Shown: positions 1 through 11,093 of the stretch, one piece after another | How the letters are laid out: every line of letters begins with the position of its first letter | Numbering within the stretch: the first letter of the stretch is position 1 | Assembly: GCF_000143415.4 (NCBI RefSeq) | Contig: NW_003314273.1 | Coordinates: 884,222-948,221 of the forward strand | DNA: 64,000 bases | Reading direction: 5' to 3' | Source: Selaginella moellendorffii | Lineage: Eukaryota; Streptophyta; Lycopodiopsida; Selaginellales; Selaginellaceae | Made by a program: the position numbers and the translations under genes | Notes under the pieces: model-generated | What the model was told of the DNA's origin: nothing | Databases searched by the model: none | The model's input: the letters and a program-made list of their open reading frames with translations, nothing else

Positions 1-95
1 TAATACTTATAGAGGTTGTGAGTAAGATTCTTTCAAATGGTTAAAGGTATAGTTAAGTGATTAAAGTAAAATGGAAAATTTAGTTGCTTACAAGT
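1..95. repeat. Diverged copy of the repeat at 44,851-44,945
   Basis: Bases 1-95 align without large gaps to about 44,851-44,945 (shared words include ACTTATAGA, GTTGTGAGT and AATGGAAAA). Nearly all differences are C to T or G to A in this copy. The unit lies beside a gypsy-type relic at the other site, so it is probably part of a retrotransposon LTR or flank. That role is inferred. Confidence 0.75.
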
Positions 96-2656
96 AAATG
101 AAAAGCTCAAAGATAAACTACTTTTGTGACATTGCTATATATTTTTGGGCATAGTACTCCTCACTAGGTAATATTAGTTTATACATTTCTCTCTCTATTA
201 TGTTTCTTGCTCCAAAAGTGAATATAAGAGAAAATGTCCTTGACTAGGGGATATGGATGCTCCATATATACCATGTAAACAAAGAGGGAAAATATAGATA
301 TAGTGCTTTATCAACTACTTTAAAGTATATTATGTTGCGTCATTAGTAATAAAAAAGAGAAAGCAATAAGTAGATGATAAACAAAAAGAAGAATAACTTA
401 GCTTAGCTTATGAAACTATTGATGGGCTATATTGATAAATTAAACTGTAAATGCCCAATCTATATTGTGCTAGTACTTACTACTATCTCCAAGAGGCATA
501 CACTATAAATAAAAAAAATTGAGTTATGATTATACTTAGTACTAATGTCTTGATATATTATATGGATATTGGCATTAGCTTATGTGAAGTTACTTAGTCT
601 AAGCTATATTGAAATGATTATGAATAAGACTCTAGCTAACTTACATTCAAATGTGATATCAAGACAAAGAAGGTAGTAGTTAATAAGACCCATTGTCTTA
701 TCAATTTCTCTTTTATATATGGTGACACTTATCAATATGCCTACACACAAATATTAGAGTTAAAAGTTTTAAATAAGAAAAAAATTAAAGAAATTAAATT
801 TAAAGATCCACTCACTTTAAAAAAGAAACATTCCCCTGAGAATTGTTATATCACTAGCCTCACACTAGCTTATAAAAATGGGAGTATTAAAATTAAATAC
901 CAAAAAAAATAAAACATTTCAAAAATAAAACAAAAGTTTTATTAACTTTTAGACTTTCATATATTCTTGTAATCTTGAAAGCAATTCTAGTATAAGAACC
1001 AAGAACTAATATGACATCAATTGGATAAAAAAATTATTCCAACTTTAACTTTAGAAACATATATAAGTAGAACCATCTAAAATGTTTATACATCTTTCGC
1101 CACCATCTCTTTATCATTTATACAATATGAAGAAACTTATAAAAATTACATATTTTTTATATAATTTAGAATTAAAATAACATATTTAATTATATGTTAA
1201 GGGTCCTTAAATGAAAAATGTTTGCTCCAAACTTTATAAAATGTTTATATCTTATGTGATGAGATTAAATTTAGATTAAGTGTTGAGTAGATCCTAAAAT
1301 ATTTTAATTCTAAAATATTCTATTACCATTGGGATTGCATTGAGCACATTATCTATTAATTTGATTTAATTATTTAATCAAGATAATTGTTTTTATAAAA
1401 CTTTTGTTGTTATTAACCATGGTTTTTAAAATTTGGCTACTAAATGCCAAATTCTGTCACATAATATATATTTCATCAAAGCAAGCTTGAACAATTTAAA
1501 TTCATTAAATATAATGACACAATTACTCACAATATAATATTAAAATATAGTGATGCTAGTTGTTTATAGTTTGTAAATCTTTGGATAAAGCTAAAAGTAA
1601 TTAATTATCTTTAAAATTTATAAAATAACATTAAAAGTTAAAAACTAGACAAAAAGAGTTTTACCTTTATCTCTAAAAATGACTAATTATTGCTACTTAA
1701 AAGTAATCCCTTTCTTTAATAAAATTTCATATTATACATTCTTGGGATTTATATAACATAACACTTTTGTTAAATAAAATTTCTGACCTAAATTTTTTCT
1801 CTTGAACAATTGTTAATCTTTTTGCATTTGAAAAAAAAAGAAAGTTACATATTTTTGTTTTATTGTAAAGCTTTTGGTTTTTTTATTAAAATTTTGTTGC
1901 TACTAATCATGAATATGAAACTATTAATCATCTTTTCTATTTGAATTAAAAAGAAAGATAAATATATACAGAATAAAGTGATTTTACTTACCAAAAGTAA
2001 TAAGTTAATAATTTTAAAGATTTAATTCCCTCAAAAATGAAACAATATACTCCAATTTTTTTAAAAAATTTATCTTGGTAATTTTTAAATAACCATTTGT
2101 TATACAGGTTATATAGACCTTTCTTTTTTATAATGATTAGACTTGGGGAAAAAAAGGCTTAAATGATAAAATACAAGAAAAAAAAAACTTATTGTCATAT
2201 ATCCAATTTGATTCATGTAATCTTCAATTGAAATATTATAAATAGTCATAATTATACTTGCCAAGTGTTTAATATCTTTTGATGAGAGACTTAAATTTAA
2301 AATAAAAAATTTGTGAAAAATCGAGAAAAACTAAATATTTAATGAATTAACATTTTTTTACAGTTAGTTTCACTACCTGAAAGATCTTATACTCATTTAT
2401 CTATACCCGCCAATTATATATAATAGTCATTATAAGCTAGAAAAAATGGCTGATTTTTGAAATCTTTCATTACCAACTATTGAATAAAAAAGCTTAAATA
2501 TCATATAAACTAAGGGAGCATTTATTTTATAAATATCTATAATAGGCAATCAATCCTGGTTGAATATAAAACAAACAAAACACTGATTAAAATCCCTATT
2601 ACCTTTGTTAAGTTATTTATTTTGTTTCATGGTTATTTTTTACTAGATTTTTAACC

Positions 2657-2682
2657 ATATGGCTAAAAATGGTTAGCCATAT
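2657..2682. repeat. Short perfect inverted repeat
   Basis: Ten-base arms ATATGGCTAA and TTAGCCATAT are exact reverse complements separated by AAATGG. The element could fold as a hairpin. It lies in AT-rich repeat DNA and no function is evident. Confidence 0.5.
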
Positions 2683-2943
2683 TCATTTAAACCTTTATAA
2701 CCTCAATGCAATGCATCATCCTTCAACACAAGGAAAGACCAAAAACTGAACTCACCTAACTAATGCTAAAATCTGTAGTGCAAGTAAGAAAACACTGATT
2801 GTTTGTTATTGAGTGGTCGAGTAGAAAGAGTGTTATGGAAACTACTGCACATATAAGGGCGACCTAAAAACACCATTGATGTAATGATGTTTAATGGTCA
2901 ATTATAAATCTGGAATCTATGCACGCTAGAGATCGCTCGCTTG

Positions 2944-3225
2944 GGCGCAAGAACTCTTCCAAACAATGCCTGAGAGATTCAGTATCGATCATACGTTCAA
3001 TGATATTCCAGAGAGAGAGGGACATTGTCTCGTAGAGCTGCTCTTGGCTAATACCTTGAATGGGCATCTTGAGAGAGCTAGCGAGCTGTTTCACAAGTCC
3101 CCAGAGCGGAGCCTCGTTTCTTGGGTTTGTATCGCAAAAGGGCCTCCTGGAAGACGCAAAGTCGGTGTTTGACGCTATGCCCGCGTGGAATCTCGTGGCT
3201 ACTGCTGGCCAACGTTATCTCTGTA
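2944..3225 (+). pseudogene. PPR protein gene fragment, frameshifted
   Basis: Three successive PPR helix pieces can be read: AQELFQTMPER near 2945, GHLERASELFHKSPERSLVSW (partly shown, near 3064-3125) and, one frame over, LLEDAKSVFDAMPAWNLVA from about 3145. These match the LFxxMPxRxxxSW pattern of plant PLS-type PPR proteins. The frame changes between the second and third motif and a stop follows soon after, so this is a remnant of an RNA-binding organellar PPR gene. It is truncated on the left by AT-rich repeat DNA and on the right by the convergent TPR gene. The neighbouring complete PPR gene at 18.2 kb shows what the intact form looks like. Confidence 0.7.
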
Positions 3226-3244
3226 TAGATTAGCTCGAGTGCTT

Positions 3245-5057
3245 TCACTGTCTCGTGTACTTGTCCACGAGATACTTAGCCTTTGCAGGAGCGAAGTAGC
3301 GTGCCTACCATGTTGCGAGTTAATTAGCGTGAGAAAACTAGATAGAAGAGCTCTTACTTGGATAAACATTCGTTCAGCATCGCTTGCCTGACCTTGCTCC
3401 TTCAATAGAACTCCCTGATAAGCATTTGGTGTAAAAGAAACTACACATGAAAAACTTGAGGACTCACAAACCTTGGCCAAGTATCCTCTAAAGTCATCCG
3501 GACGACCCTTTATCAAAGCATCATAAACGGTTAATGCATCCGTGGGACGATTCCATGCAGAGTATGCTTTTCCAAGCAGGAGATCAATCTGTGAAATAAT
3601 CTCGTGAGGTCAAAAATTACGTCTAGCGCACTTACCTGCACGGGATCCAGTGATGAGGAGGAGGTTCCGTCTTCCGCGGGAGCACTAGAAGAAATTTTGT
3701 CTTCAACATCATCTGCCTTTAAGACTTGGACACCAGGTGCCGTTTTTGTTGTTTCCTTTGCTCTAAGAAGCTCGTCCACTGCCTAAAATGTTTTAGTAAG
3801 AAACGTCAGGCACAGCAAATATCGTTCGTTACCTCCCCAGGTTTATTGGCATCTATTAAAGCTTCAGTGAGTCCCAGTAAAAGTTCCATGGAGGTCGAAC
3901 CAGAAGCCTGAAGACAAAAACCGTTTACAGAAAATGTCTAAAAGCGACATGAATTACTTTGATCGCCTGGCGATATGCATTGGAACTTCCCTCAAAATCA
4001 TTCAACGAACTTTTCACCTCTGCTAAGAGCCTTAGCGCTTCCACATTGCTTGGAGACATCTGCATTTCAAACAAGTCAAGCTAGTCATATCCATGCGGCC
4101 AATGCATACCCGAATAAGCTTCTCTAGATTGGTTTGAGCTTTAGCGTATTCACCAAGCTCGGCATAAGAAACAGCAGCCCCCTGCCAAACAGAGATCGAT
4201 CAATGGGAACTTCAAAGCTTGTTCGAAACCGTATACCTCAAGCGCAGACAAATCATCTGGAGAATTTTTCAAAGCTTCCTCGAACTTTTGAAGTTCTGCC
4301 TGTTTAAATACGCGTCACAAGTGTTTAGGAGCAAAAACAGTAATGCTTTACCTTGAATTTCTCCTCCTCTTGGGGCCTAAGCCTCTTGCTGGCAACCACA
4401 CCGTTGTCTAGATTTGTACTACAGGAAACGAAGTGAGTGCTAGTGTTAAAAAAAAACTCGTGCGGCCGTAGAACAAACCTTGCTGTCGGAAGAAAGTCGC
4501 CGATTGCAAATGATACAATGAGTCCGAAGACAGCGAGCCCAGCACCAGCCTATAAAAAATCCTGAACACCTCATGGCTCGTAAAAAACAAAAGCACTGAC
4601 CAAAAGTTACCTTGAGAAGCAGGTTGTTCTTGTTTTCTTCTTTTGGGGGACTGGAATAGTCGAGAGGACCAAACTTTCTCTCCTTCTGGATTCGTAGCTG
4701 CTCTTCGCCAGAACTGGAAAACATAAACTAGTACCACTTGCAACTCACTCCATGTACCTTTTGATTGCTTTAAGACGCTCCTCAAAGTCAGCATTGTCAT
4801 CTTTCTCGAAAGCTTGTTCGCCTGGTAGAAATTCTGGAGGAAAAAAGAAGAAACTAAGAGAGCATAAACTCCAGCGTCTAAGAAACTTACGAGCAATCTT
4901 GCTTTCCAAAGGCTTGGTCCTATGGATCAAAGGAAAATAAACACTCTTTCACGAAAGAACACACATCCTTACACTGGCTTTGGTTTCGCCCGCTCCTTCC
5001 TATCGCTCTTCTGCGACCGCATTCACGCAATGTATCAAAAGAATTCCATGCTTGCAT
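3245..5057 (-). CDS. Thylakoid-type TPR protein (At1g78915-like)
   Basis: A multi-exon gene encoding a chloroplast TPR protein. Reading on the minus strand gives: a short basic N-terminus (MQAWNSFDT...), exons with FLPGEQAFEKDDNADFEERL and LRIQKERKFGPLDYSSPPKE, a membrane segment (GLAVFGLIVSFAIGDFLP), then TPR helices including FEEALKNSPDDLSALEGAAV and LLLGKAYSAWNRPTDALTVY. The 3' exon reads ARYFAPAKAKYLVDKYTRQ and stop. The order, the ERMFIQ-ARYFAP junction and the single membrane segment match the Arabidopsis thylakoid protein family At1g78915 as I recall it. The TPRs are expected to scaffold other proteins at the thylakoid membrane. The start is uncertain: the first in-frame ATG is at 5057, leaving a short transit peptide. 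The frame continues upstream to about 5160 without an ATG, so an upstream exon may exist. Confidence 0.75.
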
Positions 5058-5366
5058 GCTCACTTTGGAATCAAAACCGCGCGCTCCATCGCGGCAAACA
5101 ACGCAGCAGCGTCTCAGCGCGCTCCTCCGGGCGCCAAAATCGCTGCTCACAATGCACACCTGGAACGGGAAACCTAATTTTCAGCTCAATGGAGGCGACG
5201 CCATACCCGAGAAGAGGAGACCATAGCCCGCATTCTAGCAAAAATATTTTTCTAACCGCGTGGCGCTGCAAATTCGTGACGCGTGGCCTTTCGTGTAACT
5301 AGGTTTGCCTTCTCTGGCTATGGCGGACATGCTCCCAGCTACCTGAATTATATGCCACGCGTGGAT

Positions 5367-5375
5367 TAGGGTTTT
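5367..5375 (+). promoter_or_regulatory. Telo-box 18 nt upstream of the TMEM120-like start
   Basis: TAGGGTTTT, a plant telo-box (reverse AAAACCCTA), lies in the presumed leader of the gene starting at 5393. Telo-boxes are known in promoters of plant housekeeping and translation genes. Function here is inferred. Confidence 0.5.
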
Positions 5376-5392
5376 GGCATTTTCTCCGGGCG

Positions 5393-7206
5393 ATGGGAGA
5401 AGCGGGCATCGCCGCCGGGGGAGCGCCAGTCGATGAGCTCACGCAAGATGGTATGGCGCCTCCACACTCGAATTCCAATTCTCTGCCCGATTCCGATTCC
5501 AATTCCAATACTGGCTGCGCGGCGAATCGGAGCTACCGATGCGAGCTCCCGGCCGAGAAAGAGATCGTCGCGAGAATTGGGAGCTTCGTGGAGAGGTGTA
5601 AGAAGCTACAGGACGAAGCATCGGTTCACAGTTCCAGGATAAGGGCGGAAGCGCAAGTGTTGAGCCAGCATGCGCTGGCTTACGATGCCGAGATTAAGAG
5701 CTTGAAGGGCGAGATTGCTGCGCTGCTAGAGAAGGACATGGTTGGAAATCATCTGGTGGAAAAGGTTTTGCTCTATGCGTTCTCTCTTCGCTCTTTCTTT
5801 CTAACTTTACACTCGCATGCATGTCAGCTGGACGATGATCTCTACAGGGCCCGTAGCATGATCTACGAGGGTGATGTCGCAGCTCTTCTTCCTCACAAGT
5901 CGAATGGTAAAGCTTTTCTTCTTCGCTCTTTCAAGCGTCTTGGATTTGGATTGATCGGTGAGTTTTCCAGGACTGTTTCTACGCCTCCTCCTGGGACCAG
6001 TGAACGTCCGAGCTACCCGGAATGACGCGCGATTTAAAGTGAAGGAAGAGTACAACACTTACAGGGTTCGTTTGCAAGGGATTTTTTTTCTCGTTTTGAA
6101 ATTAATGTCTTGTTTGGCCCCATCCTTGCAGGACAGAACAGCAGTGTTGTTCTTGGCGTTTCCTTGTGTCCTCCTGTTACTCAAGAACTTTTTATGGAGT
6201 GGCTGCTTCCCAGCTGTACCTGTGCAAGCCTACCAAGTAAGTAACTTCGGTTTTGTAATCGCTCCATTAAAATCCTTCTGTCTGTGTCAGGCATGGCTGC
6301 TGTTCTTCTACACCAGCTTGGCACTGCGAGAAAACATTCTTCGAGTGAACGGAAGCGACATACGTCCATGGTATGTGTTTTATCCTGTTTTGCGTTTTTT
6401 GTCCGTCTTGAATTGTCTCTTTGTCGCTCAGGTGGGTATATCACCATTATTTTGCCATGGTTACAGCTCTTGTGAGTTTGACATGGGGCATTCAAGGGCA
6501 CCCGTCGTGCGTTCGTAAACAGGTAATCTTTTGATAATTCTTCCTTTGTTCTTCCTTCTCATGGCTCTTTGTAGGAAGCTGTGAGACACTTTTTGTCTTG
6601 GGCGGCCATGCAGGGAGTCTCGATGCTACTGCAGAATCGATATCAGCGACAGCGCTTGTACACACGAATCGCTCTTGGAAAGGCAAGGCCTTGAGCGCGA
6701 TATCTTGAATGTATATTCTTTTTTGCTATGGACTAACAACAGGCTAAAACATCTCTTCTGTGGTTCTAACTGGGTGATATTACCTGTTGTTTCAGGCTGG
6801 AAGAATGGACGTGGTGTGGGGAGAGACCGCGGGGATGAAGGGACAGATCTGGGTGCTGTATCCCCTGCTCTTCATTCTCCAGGTAAAGAGATCACGATTA
6901 GTCTCTAAGGAAAACAATTCGCCGGTTTGGCTTTTCGTTACAGGCGTTCCAGTTCTTCATTGGTTTCAAACTGCTTAAAACTCCAATGGTGGACAAAGAT
7001 TACGATTGGCAGGCAAGGCTTCTATCCGGCCGTGATGTTGTTCTCTAAGATTGTGCTCGCTCTTGCAGATGGTGGCGTGTGGAGTGCTGCTGATCGTGAT
7101 GGCTGTTGGCAACTTCGCGAACACCATGGCCACTGTTGCGACCAAGGTGAAAGTCAAGTCTCGGATGAAGAGAAAGTTGCAACGAATGTCCTCCAAGACG
7201 TCCTAA
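5393..7206 (+). CDS. TMEM120 / TMPIT-like membrane protein
   Basis: About ten short exons encode a protein of roughly 400 residues. The first exon is hydrophilic, with a coiled-coil region (AEKEIVARIGSFVERCKKL, SLKGEIAALLEKDMV). Later exons carry about six membrane segments, for example DRTAVLFLAFPCVLLLLKNF, WLLFFYTSLALRE, VSLTWGIQGHP and ACGVLLIVMAVGNF. The motif DIRPW-WVYHHYFAMV joins across an intron and corresponds to the conserved W-x-HHY region of the TMPIT/TMEM120 family. The tail is lysine/arginine rich (KVKVKSRMKRKLQRM). Animal TMEM120 proteins sit in the nuclear envelope and ER; their structure resembles fatty-acid elongases and binds coenzyme A. An ion-channel role has been proposed and disputed. 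Plant members are poorly studied. The start at 5393 gives an open first exon of about 124 codons. Confidence 0.85.
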
Positions 7207-7524
7207 ACGCGGCGGCTTAGCAACACTAACAGCGAAAATAATGCGCGTCGATGACTAGCCCAGTCAACGCCGGTCAGCATAATTTTTGGGTGGTATTGGA
7301 ATATGCGCGGTGTCTTGACATACATCGCTTGCGTGAGAAGTGTGTATGATGAGGCAATGCCAGGCGCTTGCTTGTGGGAATCATGGAAGCAACTAAACGA
7401 TAGAAAAGAAAAGCTTGCAGGAAATTCTCGCGATTTTTTTTTCTCTTCGTGCCATGAAGTTTGCTGGCACGATCGCAATGCTTCATAGCTTCCAATTCTT
7501 TTGGAATTGGAGGGGTGGCCTTTG

Positions 7525-8443
7525 ATGGATTGCTGCGTTTGTAGCAGCGTGGTGGTGGGAACGATCGCTTACAGGCCTCCACGAAACACAATCTGTGCTG
7601 GATGCCTCGAGGGAGCGCAATCGATCCTGAGCGTGAGCAGCCGGATCGAGCAAAATTGGAAGCTGGGAGAAGATGATCGGCAACTATCTTCCAAGGTAAG
7701 GTTTTCGAACGATCGAGAGTGACAAAGTGAATGGTTTTCGCATTTAGATCATGCTACTTCACGCCTCGAAAAGGATCGAGCATCTGGAGCTCATGGAAAG
7801 AGAGGCATCGCGCAAGCTTAGATTTCTCGAATCGCTGGCGGTGGGATTTCGAGAAGGGATTCACACCGACGTGGAGCTCGTTGCCAACGATGGTCACTCC
7901 ATTCGAGCACACCGCATTGTCCTGGTAGAAACTTGTAGAACTTGCTCCCTCTCAAACTTCTTCGTGATCTAGGCCACAAAATCATCGTTTTTCAAGGTCT
8001 TGTTCGAAGTTGACGCTTGCAAATCCGAGCACAGTGGAGCCGTGATGGTCCCGGAGCTCCTCAACCACAGCCAGCTCGAGAACTTCATCGAGTTTCTCTA
8101 CAGCGCTCGAATCAGCGACGACGATCTATCCAAAAACTCGGCGTCTCTTCTCGTCGCGGCAGACAAGTATGATATCCCAGCTCTGGCCAGAACTTGCGAG
8201 GAGTATCTTACGAGCAGTGTAACGTCTTCCAATGCGCTGGAGATGCTCGAGCTCGCAACTCTCTGTTCTGCCGAGGCTCTCAAAGAATCGGCAGTGAAGA
8301 CAGTGATCGACGATTACCAAACGATACTTTTCTCCAAAGAGTACGAAGAGTTTGCGTTGAGATCTTCCATGGTGGCTCTGGAGATCTCCAGAGCTGTTAT
8401 AAGCCACCTTTCAAGTTTGAGAAAAGAAATAGACAAGCTATGA
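7525..8443 (+). CDS. BTB/POZ domain protein (At2g40450/At3g56230-like)
   Basis: Three exons. Exon 1 begins MDCCVCSSVVV and continues RPPRNTICAGCLEGAQSI, giving two CxxC-type pairs that could bind zinc. This N-terminus is typical of a small plant BTB subfamily. Exons 2 and 3 carry the BTB fold: HTDVELVANDGHSIRAHRIV, then FLYSARISDDD, ASLLVAADKYDIPALARTC and SNALEMLELATLC. The tail is a helical segment ending SSLRKEIDKL. BTB proteins commonly act as CUL3 ubiquitin-ligase substrate adaptors; that role is a family inference. The 3' part (from within exon 2) and the DNA downstream to about 8738 are duplicated at 12,853-13,663. A QCR8 stump lies antisense just downstream. Confidence 0.85.
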
Positions 8444-8556
8444 AAAGAGAAAAGTTTGGCAAAGTTCCAATTTGTTCTATTGTCCAAAGGCTCTCCTTTT
8501 ATTGCTCGCCAAACGAAAGAGTACCTTCTTCCAAATTTTCCAGCCAAATTCAAATC

Positions 8557-8738
8557 CTAGTAGCGGTGGGAGAGCTCCCTCTGATGCACGGAGTGCTTGC
8601 AAAACCTACACTCAAACAAAAAGAAGCTCAACCAAGAACAAGAGAAGAAGGAAAGCCCCAAAATCAGGCAAAAGTTTACCACACGGGGCCGTAGAATCCC
8701 ACGGCGACGAGCACGCCATAGTGCCAGTTCTCAAGCTT
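8557..8738 (-). pseudogene. Truncated 3' end of QCR8 (complex III subunit 8)
   Basis: On the minus strand, LENWHYGVLVAVGFYGPV runs into a GTAAAC splice donor. After about 100 bases of intron comes FCKHSVHQRELSHRY and a stop. This is the last third of the QCR8 gene found whole at 13,490-13,801, and the DNA is nearly identical. Homology stops abruptly at about 8738, so the start codon and the first ~45 codons are absent. The terminal HRY matches the usual QCR8 ending (HRF/HRY) better than the complete copy does. Confidence 0.8.
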
Positions 8739-8985
8739 GTGAGTGTGGTCTCATCCGGGTTGTGTATTAACGCCATTGCTCCGAAGAGTTGAGAGGCCTC
8801 GTTCATTCGCAAGCATCAATAGAATTGAAGAGTTTTTCTGCTATAGTTATTTAATGATACATAGTTCTTTTAAAAATATTACTCCGCATTTTATTAAAAT
8901 CTAACAAGGTGATCCACCGCTATGTTGGAACATTTACATTATGCTAATAGTCAGCCAGATCCAGAGCTTTCCTCCTTTTTGATCC

Positions 8986-10983
8986 TCATCTCCGAGTTAC
9001 CTACAAGCTATACAAAACTTGGAGACTGCAGCAACCAAAACTAATGCACTTACTAGTCTGTAGTTCTCCACTTCCACACGGATCCGTGGCTCATTTAAGG
9101 ACACGACCTGAGGAACAAACTGAAAAACTTTCGAAAGAAACAAAATACTCACATTTACATCATTTTCACGCCAGTTGACAAAGGGATACTTGTTAACGCT
9201 CTCGCCCAACCTTTCTCTAATATTTGCCTGCACAAATTTGAGCAGCAAGTAAACACAAAAACTTGTTAATACCTCCAATTGTTCCTCTTCCCAGCCAAGA
9301 ATGGCATTGCTGCCAAGCGCCCGTAACATTCCTTGATAAAACACATAGGCATCCTTTTCTTCAACAACTTCTGATCCTGTGGGAAACGGGCGACTATCCT
9401 GTACACCAAATTCTGTGAACCAGGAGAATAAAACAACTTGTCAACACACCTGACTTATGTAAAGGACTCCAACAGGGGCGACAATTTCAGTGGGTAATCT
9501 GATTCCACAAAAGCGTGCTTGAAACTCCATCTCACGCTCCTGGAACAACCGTTCCATGTCTTGAACAGATGTGGAGGCATCCTTGAATGCCTCTTCTTGA
9601 AAAGAATCTCCACACCGTCTTCGCAGCTCGGAAACCTTGAAATCTCAAGCTCAGAGTCAGAACACACAAAAAAAAACGAATATTTACCTGCTTTTCAAAT
9701 ATACTGAATGACTCAGGAGTAACTCTTCCATTTTTCAACCTCACGTAGCCAAACACATCCAAAATAGAGTACCGATATTTTTTTGCAGACCACACCTGAA
9801 ATGTTTTAAGCCAATGCACACTTAAAGAGGAAATAAATAAATTAAAAATATATATAAATATCACACCTTCAAGTACAAGCGGTCAATCGGCAGCCTCTTC
9901 TGCAACCTATCCACAAAGAGCCTTGCACCCCCCAAAGCAACTTGATATACATCCTCTGGCTTGAGACTAAAACACAAACAGAGTTGCAGAGATCAGGTTC
10001 ATGAAACGCTTACCTCCATTTACATTCAGCAATGACGCGAGGAACCCAGGTTGCAACACCATCAACGCACCATGCTCCGCCCATCAATGCAAACATCAGG
10101 ATGTCCATCACCCATCTCTGCGTGCATCCGGCAAACACTTATTAGTTAACAGAAGATTCAAGCTTACAGTTAACTTACCAGATTCTGTTTTTCGGAGGAC
10201 GATTCGTGTGCTGCATTGCTATCCTGAGGCGGATCTTTCTCGACGTATTCGAAGCTCCCGTCCGCCTTCCTTACCTTTTCCATATACTTCGTGGAAGACT
10301 CTCGGGCAGCAATCTAAGGCTAGTTCAGTACAATAACAAAGAAAAGAAGTCTTCCTTACTTGTTCACTCGTTGGCATGATGGATTTGATCCCCGTGAAAA
10401 CGGCAGACATATGGGGCCTGTCTTGCAATTCCCCGTACTCGTCACCACAGGGCTCCGCTTGGTACGCATCCTTGGCCAGCCGCACAGGCTGAATCATCCT
10501 TGTGACTGCTCGCTTCATCCACGGTTTGATCTGCTGCTCGAAGTCAAACTTGTCATTGGCAGGCATCTTGTGGGTGATCACTCGGATCAGCGGCTGCTGG
10601 AAGATGAAAACATCCCGGTCTGCAGAACAAGGGCTTGCACGAAGAAGCTTGCATGCTTCTTCCGTTAGGGACAACAAGGGAACTGGAGCTCGGGGAGGAG
10701 GAGTAGACGGGTCACCGGCAGACGATGTGGCAGACGTCGCACATCCCATATCTGCCGGTGATGTAGCAGTAGCCCCTGTTGTGTCGCCCGATGCACCGAG
10801 AGCCCATCCGTGGTGACCGTCAATGTGGGCTTTCTTGACGGACGCCAGAGCTTCGACGTTTGCAGAATACCTCGCAGCTTTGCAAGCTGCGCAACTGCTG
10901 CCGTAAAGCCAGTAAAGTAGAGCCTGCTTACTGTCGCCTTCTCCTCGCTTGCGCTTCGCTGGGCTAGCGTTGGCGTGCTCCAT
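8986..10983 (-). CDS. Unrecognised multi-exon plant protein
   Basis: A minus-strand gene of about eight exons and roughly 450 residues. Exon 1 starts MEHANASPAKRKRGEGDSKQ, then LLYWLYGSSCAACKAARYSA (a CxxC), a Ser/Thr/Pro/Ala-rich linker and an ordered region (DRDVFIFQQPLIRVITHKMP, FDFEQQIKPWMKRAVTRMIQ). Later exons include RWVMDILMFALMGGAWCVDG, SLKPEDVYQVALGGARLFVD, KKYRYSILDVFGYVRLKNGR and a charged helical stretch (SVQDMERLFQEREMEFQARF). The KRKR near the start could be a nuclear signal. I do not recognise the family and assign no function. The last exon is uncertain: the stop is at 8986 or, with an alternative acceptor, near 8952. A telomere-like repeat lies about 90 bp upstream of the start. 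Confidence 0.6.
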
Positions 10984-11068
10984 CCCTTAGGGCTAAAGAT
11001 CCACGAGGATTTCCTTTTTAGTGAAAAAACAAAAACAACCCTAATAGTAAACCGCGAGGATGCCGAAC

Positions 11069-11093
11069 GTTTAGGGTTTAGGGTTTAGGGTTT
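11069..11093. promoter_or_regulatory. Interstitial telomere-like repeat (TTTAGGG)3+
   Basis: Three and a half tandem copies of the plant telomere unit TTTAGGG lie 86-110 bp upstream of the minus-strand gene that starts at 10,983. They touch the stop codon of the minus-strand reading frame that ends at 11,092. Such telo-boxes are known promoter elements. The run is longer than the single boxes elsewhere in the window, so a relic of telomere-type repair is also possible. Confidence 0.7.

Larger units (their letters stand above)
1..2880. other. AT-rich gene-free region (decayed repeats)
   Basis: No reading frame of useful length or protein-like composition occurs here on either strand. The composition is strongly AT-rich, with poly-A/T runs, unlike the gene blocks that follow. 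The first ~95 bases match a repeat near 44.85 kb, so at least the left edge is an old transposon-derived repeat. I infer that the rest is the same kind of decayed material, but I recognise no LTR ends, coding domains or RNA genes. Confidence 0.7.
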
